Shown piece by piece: positions 23,592 through 31,473 of a stretch of DNA of 64,000 nt. The translations under genes and the position numbers were made by a program. Under the pieces are notes generated by a model. It was not told the DNA's origin. It worked only from the letters and a program-made list of their open reading frames with translations, and made no database searches. Position 1 is the stretch's first letter; each line of letters begins with the position of its first letter. The stretch is from VRUE01 sp033856195 (GTDB taxonomy: Bacteria; Actinomycetota; Thermoleophilia; Solirubrobacterales; 70-9), in contig JAWVFL010000018.1 in assembly GCA_033856195.1 (NCBI GenBank), positions 62,001-126,000 of the forward strand, written 5' to 3'.

Positions 23592-24697
23592 TGAGTCCCG
23601 CGACATCGCTTTCGGTCATCGGCCTGAGCAAGGCATTCGGCGACTCGCCGGTGCTCCTCGATCTCAACCTCGAGGTCCCGACTGGCAGCCTGACCGCGGT
23701 CCTCGGCCCCTCCGGCTGCGGCAAGACGACGCTGCTGCGGCTGCTCGGGGGGTTCGAGCACGCAGACGGCGGCTCGATCCGACTCGGCGAGCGGGTGCTC
23801 TGCGACGAGGGCGCCCACTTGGCGCCGGAGCGCCGCGCGATCGGCTTCGTCCCCCAGGAGGGCGCCCTCTTCCCCCACCTCGACGTGGCCGCCAACGTCG
23901 GCTTCGGACTGCCGCGCGCCGTTCGACGCAGCGGCCGGGTCGAGGAGCTGCTGCAGCTGGTCGGCCTCCAGGGCCTGGCGAAGCGCTTCCCGCACCAGCT
24001 CTCCGGCGGCCAGCAGCAGCGGGTGGCGCTGGCCCGGGCGCTGGCGCCGGAACCGGGATTGGTCCTGCTCGACGAGCCCTTCGACGCCCTCGACGCCGGC
24101 CTGCGGGCGCAGGTGCGCGGTGAGGTCCGGGAGGTCCTGCGGGCGGCCGGGGCCACCGCGCTGCTCGTCACCCACGACCAGGAGGAGGCGCTCTCGCTGG
24201 CGGACACCGTTGCGGTCATGCGCGGCGGGCGGATCGTCCAAGCCGCCGATCCCCAGACGCTCTACCGCGATCCGGTCGACGCCGAAGTCGCTCGCTTCGT
24301 CGGCGAGGCGGTGTTGCTGGAAGGACGGCTCGATGGCGACTACGCCGAGACCCTCCTCGGGCGCCTGCCGACTCGTGGCGCCGATGCTGCCGACGGGGCA
24401 TCGGCAACGGTGATGCTGCGCCCCGAGCAGATCCTCTGCCACGGGTTGGGCCTCGCGGCGGACGCCGAGCGGCCGTGTGGCCGGGTGCTCTCGACATCTT
24501 TCTACGGGCACGACGCGACGGCTCGAATTGCCCTCGACGACCCCGACTGTCGCGAGATCATCGCTCGCGCGGCGGGCCATCTGCTCCCGCAGGCCGGCGA
24601 CGAAGTCACTATCACCGTCGAAGGCACGGCGCTTGCCTATCCAGCTCGCGGCGCAGGACAGAGGACCGCCGATGAGCGCCTGCCGGCGTTCGGCTAG
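23588..24697 (+). CDS. Iron(III) ABC transporter ATP-binding protein (FbpC-like)
   Basis: 369 residues: Walker A GPSGCGKTT near residue 41, signature LSGGQQQRVALARAL, Walker B LVLLDEPFDALD, H-loop VTHDQEEA. The C-terminal 110 residues form a regulatory TOBE-type domain with VMLRPEQI. It starts with tandem ATG codons overlapping the permease stop (ATGATG). It completes the binding protein-permease-ATPase importer. Confidence 0.92.
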   Translation: MMSPATSLSVIGLSKAFGDSPVLLDLNLEVPTGSLTAVLGPSGCGKTTLLRLLGGFEHADGGSIRLGERVLCDEGAHLAPERRAIGFVPQEGALFPHLDVAANVGFGLPRAVRRSGRVEELLQLVGLQGLAKRFPHQLSGGQQQRVALARALAPEPGLVLLDEPFDALDAGLRAQVRGEVREVLRAAGATALLVTHDQEEALSLADTVAVMRGGRIVQAADPQTLYRDPVDAEVARFVGEAVLLEGRLDGDYAETLLGRLPTRGADAADGASATVMLRPEQILCHGLGLAADAERPCGRVLSTSFYGHDATARIALDDPDCREIIARAAGHLLPQAGDEVTITVEGTALAYPARGAGQRTADERLPAFG

Positions 24698-24703
24698 GAG
24701 GGT

Positions 24704-25972
24704 CTAGTGGGTGGCCATCACCGTCGTCAGGGGGTAGCCGAGGTGCGCCACCCGTTCGGGTAGGTCGACGTGCAGCCAGTGCGAGACGTGGCTGGGCAGA
24801 GTCTCGAGGATGATCTCGCGGTATTCGCCGCCGTTGAGCGCCGCGACGATGTCGTCGTAGGCGTTCGGACTGTTCGCGACCCGCCCCTCGACCTCCACCC
24901 CCGACTGCTCCTGCAGCCGTGGCAATGCACGCTCCAGCACCGCTTCGCCATCGCTGGTGTCGGCGCTGACCCGATCGAAGGGGAGGTGATCGGGGTTCGG
25001 TAGGAGCAGGAAGAACCGCGCCGGCCCGGCCGCCGCCCGCTTGCGCATCGCCTCGACCAAAGCCGGGGTCGCCTCGGTCTTGTTGGTCACGACGAGGATG
25101 CTGGGCTCCGCCGCCGTCGCCCGGTCCGGACCGGGCGCGCCATCGAGCCGGGCCTCCGCGCTGGAGACCGCGATCAGGTCTCGCTTGGAGATCGTCAGGT
25201 AGACGACCAGGGCCAGAATCGTGACGAGGAAGATGACGCTGGTCAGGATCGTCCCCAGGCCGAGCCCGGTTTCTTCGACGGGTTGGGAGAGGTAGTCGCC
25301 GATCGAGGCGCCCAGGGGCCGGGTGAGGATGTAGGCGATCCAGAAGGCGAGGATCGCGTTCAGCTTGAAGCGGAAGTGGGCGATGGTGACGACCGCGATC
25401 GCCCCGGCGAAGATCCCGGCCGAGGGCAGGAAGCCGAGTTCGAGCTTCTCGGCGAAGAGGTCACCGGCGGAGGTGCCGAGGGCGAAGGTGAAGAGGATCG
25501 CCAGCCAGTAGAAGGCCTCGCGCCTGGTCGTGACGATGGTGTGGACGGAGAGCGTCCTCTCGCTCCAGTACCAAACCGCAAAGATCAGCGCCAGGGCGAT
25601 GCTGAAGGCGATCGTGGTCGTCTGCAGTTCGACCCCGGCGTTGTCGACGAGGTTGTCGGTGATCAGGGTGCCGACGATGCTGATCAGGACGACCGCCAAC
25701 CAGTAGATCCCCGGTATGTACTTCCTCGACCTGAACTGGGCGATCAGGATCGCGATCAGTGCGGCGCTCATGATGTAGGTCGTGTTGGTGAGACCGAGGC
25801 CGAGTTCTTCGTTCATCAGGTCCGCCGCGGTCTCTCCCACCGTCGTGCAGAGGATCTTGATCACCCAGAAGTAGAGGGTGATCTCGGGGACCTTGTTGAG
25901 CATCTGACGACCCAACGAGGGGGTGTCGTGACGGGGTACGGAGATTGGCGGCGACACTGCGGTCTCGTTCAT
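24704..25972 (-). CDS. COG4705-type membrane protein fused to a USP-like C-terminal domain
   Basis: 422 residues from ATG 25972 (an upstream in-frame start at 26035 is possible). Residues 30-280 hold about eight to ten helices arranged in four repeats with small-residue/acidic signatures: TTVGETAADLM, GTLITDNLVDN, GTSAGDLFAEKL, GASIGDYLSQ. This is the pattern of the uncharacterised COG4705 membrane family. Residues 295-422 look like a Rossmann-type universal-stress fold (PSILVVTNKTEATPALVEAM...YDDIVAALNGGEYREIILETLP). The function is unknown; the repeats suggest a transporter-like pore. It is convergent with the iron operon. Confidence 0.75.
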   Translation of the reverse strand: MNETAVSPPISVPRHDTPSLGRQMLNKVPEITLYFWVIKILCTTVGETAADLMNEELGLGLTNTTYIMSAALIAILIAQFRSRKYIPGIYWLAVVLISIVGTLITDNLVDNAGVELQTTTIAFSIALALIFAVWYWSERTLSVHTIVTTRREAFYWLAILFTFALGTSAGDLFAEKLELGFLPSAGIFAGAIAVVTIAHFRFKLNAILAFWIAYILTRPLGASIGDYLSQPVEETGLGLGTILTSVIFLVTILALVVYLTISKRDLIAVSSAEARLDGAPGPDRATAAEPSILVVTNKTEATPALVEAMRKRAAAGPARFFLLLPNPDHLPFDRVSADTSDGEAVLERALPRLQEQSGVEVEGRVANSPNAYDDIVAALNGGEYREIILETLPSHVSHWLHVDLPERVAHLGYPLTTVMATH

Positions 25973-26083
25973 GGCGCGGCAGTGTGAGACACACCGCTTA
26001 ACCGAAGATGAGAACCGCTGCATCTCATTGAACAATTAGCTGGGCGTTACCTCTTGTTTCGCTGACGCGCTCACGGTGGAAGA

Positions 26084-26338
26084 GTGAGCACCCTCGGAAG
26101 GAGCAAAGCAAGACGCAGCCTGCTGCTGAGGAGGCACGGCATCGCGGTGTTCTTCGCCAGCGCGTTGCTTCTGTGGGGAGTGGGCTTCGCTCAGCTCGAT
26201 GACGGGAGGCTCCCCTCGGTCGATCGCAACGTGGTGGCGGCGCTCGCCGCCGAGGCCGACTCGAGCGCCGCTGCCGAGCGGCTGAGGGCTTCGGCGATGC
26301 ATGGCGCGAAGCGCCACTCCCGCACTGCCATTCAGTAG
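26084..26338 (+). CDS. Small membrane-anchored hypothetical protein
   Basis: 84 residues starting at GTG behind GGAAG. A basic N-terminus is followed by one hydrophobic helix (GIAVFFASALLLWGVGFAQL) and a short soluble tail rich in Ala, Arg and Ser. No family recognised. Its end overlaps the convergent next gene by 7 bp. Codon pattern and signal-anchor shape favour a real gene, but an overlapping opposite-strand frame also exists. Confidence 0.42.
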   Translation: MSTLGRSKARRSLLLRRHGIAVFFASALLLWGVGFAQLDDGRLPSVDRNVVAALAAEADSSAAAERLRASAMHGAKRHSRTAIQ

Positions 26339-27438
26339 CGCAGCAGCGTCGCCACCCCGTCGGTCGGCGCGAGGAGATCGGCCGCGTCTCCGGCCACCGG
26401 CGTGATCCTGGCGCCGGTGGCCAGGGCGCGGCTGACCAACGGCTCGGAGTCTCCACGGGCGTCGTCAACGATGAGATGCTCGACCCGGGCCTCCTCGAGG
26501 GCGGCCATGGTCTCCTCCGCTCCGGTGACCCCGTGTGCCCCGGCTCGCGCCTCCTCGAGCGCACGCTCGACCAGCTCACGGTCCTGTTCGGCGTCTCGCC
26601 TTTCGATTGCCTCTTCAACGGGCTCCAAGAGCTGCCCGACTGGCTCCGCGATCAGGTCGACCTCGCCCCCGAGCACCAGCTCTGCGGAGGTGGAGTGGAA
26701 CCCCGCCCGGAAGTAATCGGCGTACTGCGGTGGGCTGAAGGCGATGACCTCCGCCCACGCCCGCTCGCCGGCAACCTGCGAGGCGAGACGGCCACACTCC
26801 TTGAGGAAGCGGTGACGGTTTTCGGTGAGCCGCTCGTCGAACTGGTCACGCCCGGCCGCGCTCACCCCCTGAGCCCGGGCGGGGTCCGGGCTCATCGGAG
26901 CCTTGCGCTCTCGCCAATCTTCACTCAGCAGGGTCAACTCCCCGCTGTGCAACTCCTCGAGGTGGCCGGGCTCCCACTCAAGGAAGCGCACGCGCTCGGC
27001 CGAAACGAGCGTGATCCCGCGGGGCCTGCTGCGTGTCGCGAGGCGCAGGAACGGCGTGAGGACCGGCTGGCCGGCGAGATAGACGTTCGCCGCTGATCGC
27101 GGAGCAAGGTGGGTCGACCACCAGCGTTCCCCGGCGGGCTCCCGGGCGATCTCGATGAAGCCCACCTCGCCCCTCGGCAACGGAGGCAGTTCCTGATCGC
27201 TGAAACGCTCATTGATGCGGTCTACGGTGGAGCGCAGCGCCACGCGCAGCTCGTGCTCCGCCGTATCTGCGCTTCGCAAGGCGTCAGACAGGCCATTGCG
27301 CAATTCAGTGCGCCAAGCGCCACTGCGGTCCCCGGGATCGATCCGCAGGTAAACGGAGAGGAGACCTAAAGGTGGCTGCCATTCAAGAAGCTCTCGAGCA
27401 TCCTCGAGCGTCGGATGGCCCTGAGCTTTCGTCGCCAT
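26332..27438 (-). CDS. baeRF / eRF1-like release-factor-related protein (VLRF1 type)
   Basis: 368 residues from ATG 27438. The plan matches bacterial archaeo-eukaryotic release factor (baeRF) proteins. The N-terminal part has LLSVYLRIDPGDRSGAWRTELRNGL, the middle has RGITLVSAERVRFLEWEPG and the FSPPQYADYF region, and the C-terminal part has ETMAALEEARVEHLIVDDARGDSEPLVSRALATGARITPVAG, the eRF1-domain-3-like L7Ae fold. Related proteins act in ribosome rescue or as ribosome-associated factors; the exact role here is unknown. Confidence 0.68.
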   Translation of the reverse strand: MATKAQGHPTLEDARELLEWQPPLGLLSVYLRIDPGDRSGAWRTELRNGLSDALRSADTAEHELRVALRSTVDRINERFSDQELPPLPRGEVGFIEIAREPAGERWWSTHLAPRSAANVYLAGQPVLTPFLRLATRSRPRGITLVSAERVRFLEWEPGHLEELHSGELTLLSEDWRERKAPMSPDPARAQGVSAAGRDQFDERLTENRHRFLKECGRLASQVAGERAWAEVIAFSPPQYADYFRAGFHSTSAELVLGGEVDLIAEPVGQLLEPVEEAIERRDAEQDRELVERALEEARAGAHGVTGAEETMAALEEARVEHLIVDDARGDSEPLVSRALATGARITPVAGDAADLLAPTDGVATLLRY

Positions 27439-27512
27439 TCCCGCCCGCTTACCCGTAGTCCGGATTTTCAATCGGCGACAGAGCTAGAGCGGCCGAACAT
27501 AGGGTTTGCGAC

Positions 27513-28901
27513 GTGATCGTAGGTTCGACCCGCTGGGTGACCCTGATCGTCGTCTCAGCGGCGACGGCCATGCTGCTTCTGGACGTGACCGTGGTCAACG
27601 TCGCCCTGCCGGCCATCCGTCGCGACCTGAACGCGAGCTTCGGCGAGCTGCAGTGGGTTATCGACGCCTACGCGGTGATGCTCGCCGCAACGTTGCTCAG
27701 CGCCGGGGTGCTGGCCGACCGGATCGGCCGGCGGGCCGTCTTCGCGGCGGGACTGACGGTGTTCACCGTTTGCTCGATGTTCTGCGGCGCGGCGCCCTCG
27801 CCGCTCGTCCTCGACGTCGCCCGCGGCGCCCAAGGGGTGGGCGCGGCGGCGATGTTCGCGTCCTCGCTCGCCCTGCTGGCCAACGAGTTCCAGGGCAAGG
27901 AGCGCGGCTTCGCGCTCGGCGTCTGGGGAGCGATCACCGGCGCCGCCCTCGCGGTCGGGCCGCTGGTCGGCGGCCTCTTGACCGACGAGCTCTCCTGGCG
28001 CTGGATCTTCCTCGTCAACCTGCCGATCGGCGCCCTGCTGATCTGGCTGACGTTGCGCTCGCTGCCGGAGTCCCGCGAGGAGCGCTCGCGGCCCTTCGAC
28101 CTCGCCGGGATGGTGTCCTTCGGGGCCGCCTGCTTCTTCGCCACCTACGGGCTCATCCGCGGCAACGAGGACGGCTGGGGAAGCGTGCCGATCGTCGGTG
28201 CGCTGGTCGCGGCCGCGGTGCTCGCGATCGCCTTCCTGGCGGTCGAGCGCCGCACCGAGGCGCCAATGCTGCCGCTCTCGCTCTTCCGCATCCCCGCCTT
28301 CACCGGCACGGCCCTGGTCGCCTTCGCACAGTCGGTCGCGCTCTACCCCCTCCTTCTCTTCATGGCGATCTACCTGCAGGACGGCCTCGGCCTCTCGCCG
28401 ACCGCCACCGGGCTGCGCCTCCTCCCCCTCACCCTCGTCCTCTTCGTCGTCGCTCCGATCTCGGGCCGCCTCACCGGTCGCCTGCCGCTTCGCATCCCGC
28501 TCGCGACCGGGCTCGTCCTGATCGGGATCGCCCTGCTGCTGATGCGCTCGGTCGAGGCCACCTCCGAGTGGACCGTCCTGCTCCCCGGCCTCCTCGTCGG
28601 CGGGCTGGCGATCGGCGTGATCAGCCCGGCGCTCGCCGCGGCGATGGTGAGCGTGCTCCCGGTCGAGCGCAGCGGCCTCGCCTCGGGCATCAACAACACC
28701 TTTCGCCAGCTCGGCATCGCGATCGGGATCGCCGGCCTCGGCGCGATCTTCGCGCACCACGTCAGCGGCGCACTCGACCCCAGGGTCGGGATGGTCAATG
28801 GCCTCGAGGCCGTGCTTGTCGTCGCCGCGGCGATCGCCTTCGCCGCCGCGGCCCTCGCCTGGCCCCTGCTCGGGTCGCAGCGCTCCAGCGCCGAGGGCTG
28901 A
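27513..28901 (+). CDS. MFS drug exporter, DHA2 (14-helix, EmrB/QacA) family
   Basis: 462 residues with about 14 helices. Motif C-like and antiporter residues are visible in LLLDVTVVNVALPAIRRDLNASF (motif D1 of DHA2), QWVIDAYAVMLAATLL, and GVLADRIGRRAVF (motif A). These transporters expel lipophilic drugs against a proton gradient. No regulator is adjacent, so the substrate cannot be guessed. The GTG start at 27513 is 74 bp from the divergent release-factor-like gene. Confidence 0.9.
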   Translation: MIVGSTRWVTLIVVSAATAMLLLDVTVVNVALPAIRRDLNASFGELQWVIDAYAVMLAATLLSAGVLADRIGRRAVFAAGLTVFTVCSMFCGAAPSPLVLDVARGAQGVGAAAMFASSLALLANEFQGKERGFALGVWGAITGAALAVGPLVGGLLTDELSWRWIFLVNLPIGALLIWLTLRSLPESREERSRPFDLAGMVSFGAACFFATYGLIRGNEDGWGSVPIVGALVAAAVLAIAFLAVERRTEAPMLPLSLFRIPAFTGTALVAFAQSVALYPLLLFMAIYLQDGLGLSPTATGLRLLPLTLVLFVVAPISGRLTGRLPLRIPLATGLVLIGIALLLMRSVEATSEWTVLLPGLLVGGLAIGVISPALAAAMVSVLPVERSGLASGINNTFRQLGIAIGIAGLGAIFAHHVSGALDPRVGMVNGLEAVLVVAAAIAFAAAALAWPLLGSQRSSAEG

Positions 28902-28952
28902 GGCAGATCGAGGCGCTGCGTGATGTGGGGCGGCCTACACTCGATTCCTCGA

Positions 28953-29828
28953 ATGACCACCGCGTCGATCCTCTCCAACTTCTGGGACAGCCTCGAAGAC
29001 AACCACGAGCAGGCGGCCTTCCTCGTCCTGGTCGGCTTCCTCGGCTCCTTCGCCTTTATCCGCATGAGCACCCGGATCATCCGCAGCGGAAGCGTTTCGT
29101 GGTGGCCGGGCAACATCGAAAGCGAATCCGGGCTTCACCTCCACCACCTCGTCTTCGGGATCGTGACGATGATGGCCGCCGGCACGCTCGGCTTCGTCAG
29201 TGACGGTCGCACTCCCTTCACCGAGATCTGCGCGCTCCTCTTCGGCGTCGGCGTCGGCCTGACGATCGACGAGTTCGCCCTCTGGGTTCACCTCGAGGAC
29301 GTCTACTGGGAAGAGGAGGGGCGCAGCTCGATCGATGCCACTGTGATCGCCGCCTCGCTGATGCTGCTGATCGTGCTCGGGGTCAGCCCGATGGCGATCG
29401 ATTCGAGCTCGACCGAGGCGCTGGTCACCAGCATCGTCCTCGCCCTTCTCGCCTTCGGCTGCGTCGCGATCTGCTTTGCGAAGGGACGAGCCCTGCACGG
29501 CACGATCGGCATCTTCGTGGCGCCGATCGCCTTCTACGGCGCCGGCCGCATCGGCAAGCCGCACTCAGCTTGGGCCCGCTACCGCTACGGAGAGCGACGG
29601 CCGACGAAGCAGGCCAAGGCCGAAGGTCGCTTCGCCCCCGAGCGCCGCACCGAGCGCTTCAAGGAAGCCTTCCGCGACATCGTCGGCGGCAAGCCGAGCG
29701 AGGGTCTAGCCGCAGTGGGGGACGAGGCCGCCGCCGCTACCCGGGAGGCAGGGGCCGAAGTTCGCGAAGCGGCAGAACGACTGACCCATGCAGGGGAGAC
29801 GACTCGGCGAGAAAAAGAGAACGACTGA
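28953..29828 (+). CDS. Integral membrane protein of unknown function with charged C-terminal tail
   Basis: 291 residues from ATG 28953, which sits 12 bp after a TACACT -10-like box, so the leader would be very short. Six or so helices contain conserved-looking charged positions (WWPGNIESESGLHLHHLVFGI, TIDEFALWVHLEDVYWEEEG). The paired His and acidic residues could bind metal. The last 90 residues are soluble and helical with many Arg, Glu and Ala. The membrane part resembles an uncharacterised actinobacterial integral membrane family. Confidence 0.65.
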   Translation: MTTASILSNFWDSLEDNHEQAAFLVLVGFLGSFAFIRMSTRIIRSGSVSWWPGNIESESGLHLHHLVFGIVTMMAAGTLGFVSDGRTPFTEICALLFGVGVGLTIDEFALWVHLEDVYWEEEGRSSIDATVIAASLMLLIVLGVSPMAIDSSSTEALVTSIVLALLAFGCVAICFAKGRALHGTIGIFVAPIAFYGAGRIGKPHSAWARYRYGERRPTKQAKAEGRFAPERRTERFKEAFRDIVGGKPSEGLAAVGDEAAAATREAGAEVREAAERLTHAGETTRREKEND

Positions 29829-29852
29829 GCCGCCACCCCCCGGAGGGATTGA

Positions 29853-30035
29853 CTACTGGTGGTTCGGACCGTGCTCGCCACCGTGATGGTGATGGTGCTT
29901 GTGGTGGTGATGTTTGCCGTGATGGTGTCCGGGCGGATCGTCGGCGCCGTGCTTTGCCACTGCTGCTCCGGCGCCACCGAGAGCTACGGCTAGCGCCACG
30001 GCAAGGGCTGCGCTGATGCGAGCAATGAGCTTCAT
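29853..30035 (-). CDS. Secreted His-rich peptide (probable metal-binding)
   Basis: 60 residues from ATG 30035 behind AGGAGG. Residues 1-28 are a standard signal peptide ending AAVAK. The mature peptide is about 30 residues, roughly half His, in runs such as HHHGKHHHHKHHHHHGG, separated by Gly, Lys and Asp. Such tails bind Ni, Zn, Co or Cu. No family can be assigned. The gene has its own strong ribosome site and a nested hairpin in its 5' region, which argues that it is real and regulated. Confidence 0.78.
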   Translation of the reverse strand: MKLIARISAALAVALAVALGGAGAAVAKHGADDPPGHHHGKHHHHKHHHHHGGEHGPNHQ

Positions 30036-30050
30036 TTCTGCCTCCTGGCT

Positions 30051-30092
30051 CACGAGTGCTGTACGCGCTTCGCGTCCTTTTGGGCACTCGTG
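30051..30092. promoter_or_regulatory. Nested hairpin in the 5' region of the His-rich peptide gene
   Basis: CACGAGTGC (30051-30059) pairs perfectly with GCACTCGTG (30084-30092); the loop itself holds ACGCG/CGCGT (30063-30075). It ends about 15 bp upstream of the gene's start codon, next to its AGGAGG site. It may be a repressor operator or an RNA switch. Confidence 0.5.
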
Positions 30093-30152
30093 TTCGGGAA
30101 GGTACGGACCGCTTTCCAGCTGGGTTCAATTCGGTCGATTCCCCCTTCCCGG

Positions 30153-30260
30153 CTAGTTGAGTTCGATCACGCCAAGAGCGATCAGGAGAATCAGCGTCAC
30201 GACTGCTGAGACGAGCAGAGAACCGCCGCAACCGAGCCTATTTGAGAAGAAGAGGAACAA
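30153..30260 (-). CDS. 35-residue single-helix membrane peptide
   Basis: TTG at 30260 opens a 35-codon frame, with an in-frame stop just upstream of it. The peptide starts MFLFFSNRLGCGGS and ends in a continuous hydrophobic helix (LLVSAVVTLILLIALGVI). The RLGCxGSLLVSxxxTL arrangement resembles tiny membrane peptides I associate with related actinobacteria, but I cannot name a family. It lies between the RTX gene and the His-rich peptide gene, same strand. The ribosome site is weak. Confidence 0.45.
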   Translation of the reverse strand: MFLFFSNRLGCGGSLLVSAVVTLILLIALGVIELN

Positions 30261-30287
30261 GGGTTGGAGCTACCCCTGGATCCCAAG

Positions 30288-31136
30288 TCACAATCGCTCG
30301 CATCCCCGACTCGAGTCCACCCCAGCGCCGCCCCGGCAGTGGTCGAACCCAGGGCCGCCGCGCAGGCGGTCGGCGCCGCGATTGCCCCTGAGAGCGTCGG
30401 GGCCGGGGCCGCCCTTCAGCACATCCGGGCCCCCGCGGCCGAGGAGGCGGTCGCTGCCTGCTCCGCCGAAGATTCGATCCGCCGCAGCTCCGGCACCGAC
30501 GTAATCGCTGCCACCTCCCGCGCAGACCAGATCACGGCCGGCGAGGGAAACGACCGTGTCGTCTCCGGCAAAGGTGGCGATCACGTCGCGGGACCCCGTG
30601 CCGGCGATGGTGTCGTTACCGGCCGTTCCGGCAATCGTCACCGGGACCCCGCGGCAGCTCGCCGGGGGGCCGACGACGCTGGTCGTCGCAGAGGCTTTGT
30701 TGTTCGCTCCAACCGGGTCTTTCTGGTCCCCCTTCACCGAGGCTTTGTTGGTGATCGTCCCGACTTTGCGAGGGATGACAGTGAGAATCACCGTCGGGGG
30801 TGGTCCGTAGTTGATGGTGGGCGCGTTGAGCCCGCCGAGAGCACAGGTGACTTTCTTCGCTTTGTGCGCGCACTGACCTGAGCTCGCGGTGGCAGAGACG
30901 AAGTCAACGCCCTTCGGAAGCTCGTCGGTGACGGTCACACCGCTCGCCGGATCGGGCCCGAGGTTCTGCACCTGCACCGTGTAGGCGAGGGACGACCCGA
31001 CGCTGACCGGGTCGGGACTGTCGGCCTTGGAGATCGTCAAATCGGCCGAGCCCGCCTTCGCCGCCACCCCTACACCCACGCCCGCAAAGGCAAGAGCGAG
31101 CGCCGCTGTGATTGCGCATAGCCACCAGTTCCGCAC
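30288..31136 (-). CDS. Secreted DUF11 + RTX (calcium-binding repeat) protein
   Basis: 282 residues from GTG 31136 behind GGGAGG. A signal peptide is followed by a DUF11 domain (about residues 30-155: DLTISKADSPDPVSVGSSLAYTVQVQNLGP...TNKASV), then by about ten RTX-type nonapeptides (GTAGNDTIAGTGSRDVI, GGAGSDRLLG, GGPGPDALRG, GGPGFDHCRG). RTX repeats fold as calcium-filled beta-rolls outside the cell. Four Cys residues in the repeat part may form disulfides. It is short for RTX proteins and carries no enzyme domain, so a surface or matrix role is likely. Confidence 0.82.
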   Translation of the reverse strand: MRNWWLCAITAALALAFAGVGVGVAAKAGSADLTISKADSPDPVSVGSSLAYTVQVQNLGPDPASGVTVTDELPKGVDFVSATASSGQCAHKAKKVTCALGGLNAPTINYGPPPTVILTVIPRKVGTITNKASVKGDQKDPVGANNKASATTSVVGPPASCRGVPVTIAGTAGNDTIAGTGSRDVIATFAGDDTVVSLAGRDLVCAGGGSDYVGAGAAADRIFGGAGSDRLLGRGGPDVLKGGPGPDALRGNRGADRLRGGPGFDHCRGGAGVDSSRGCERL

Positions 31137-31239
31137 GGGTCCTCCCTTTCAGTATTCGCCTTCTGTATTGAAACGCGGACCCATCAAGCCCGTCAGGCCC
31201 TATTGGCGATATTCCCCGGACGACGCGAAGTTAACCGAG

Positions 31240-31407
31240 CTAGGAGGATCTAGCGAAACCCCCGCACACGCCTGGCGGCGGCGGACGCTGCGCGGTGCGG
31301 CGTCCTCAGTCGGCCAAATAGCGCTGCTATTGGGCCTCCCTGCGTCCTTGCTCCGCTTGGTCCGGCGCTCGCCAGTCGCGCACCCGGGTTTCGCTAGATC
31401 CTCCTAG
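31240..31407. repeat. 168-bp palindrome with 22-bp perfect terminal inverted repeats
   Basis: Bases 31240-31261 (starting CTAGGAGGATCTAGCG) are exactly the reverse complement of 31386-31407. The two arms remain alignable with mismatches all the way to the centre, where AATAGC (31317-31322) and GCTATT (31326-31331) flank a 3-nt loop. The whole gap between the RTX and GST genes is thus one long imperfect hairpin. It could be a MITE-like insertion, a structured RNA or a bidirectional terminator. Apart from this element I see no gene in 31137-31473. Confidence 0.72.
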
Positions 31408-31473
31408 TCCCGATTCTGCGCCGCTGGTAAACGCCGCCCGACGCCATGCAACCCCGCCGGGCACACTGTTGCA

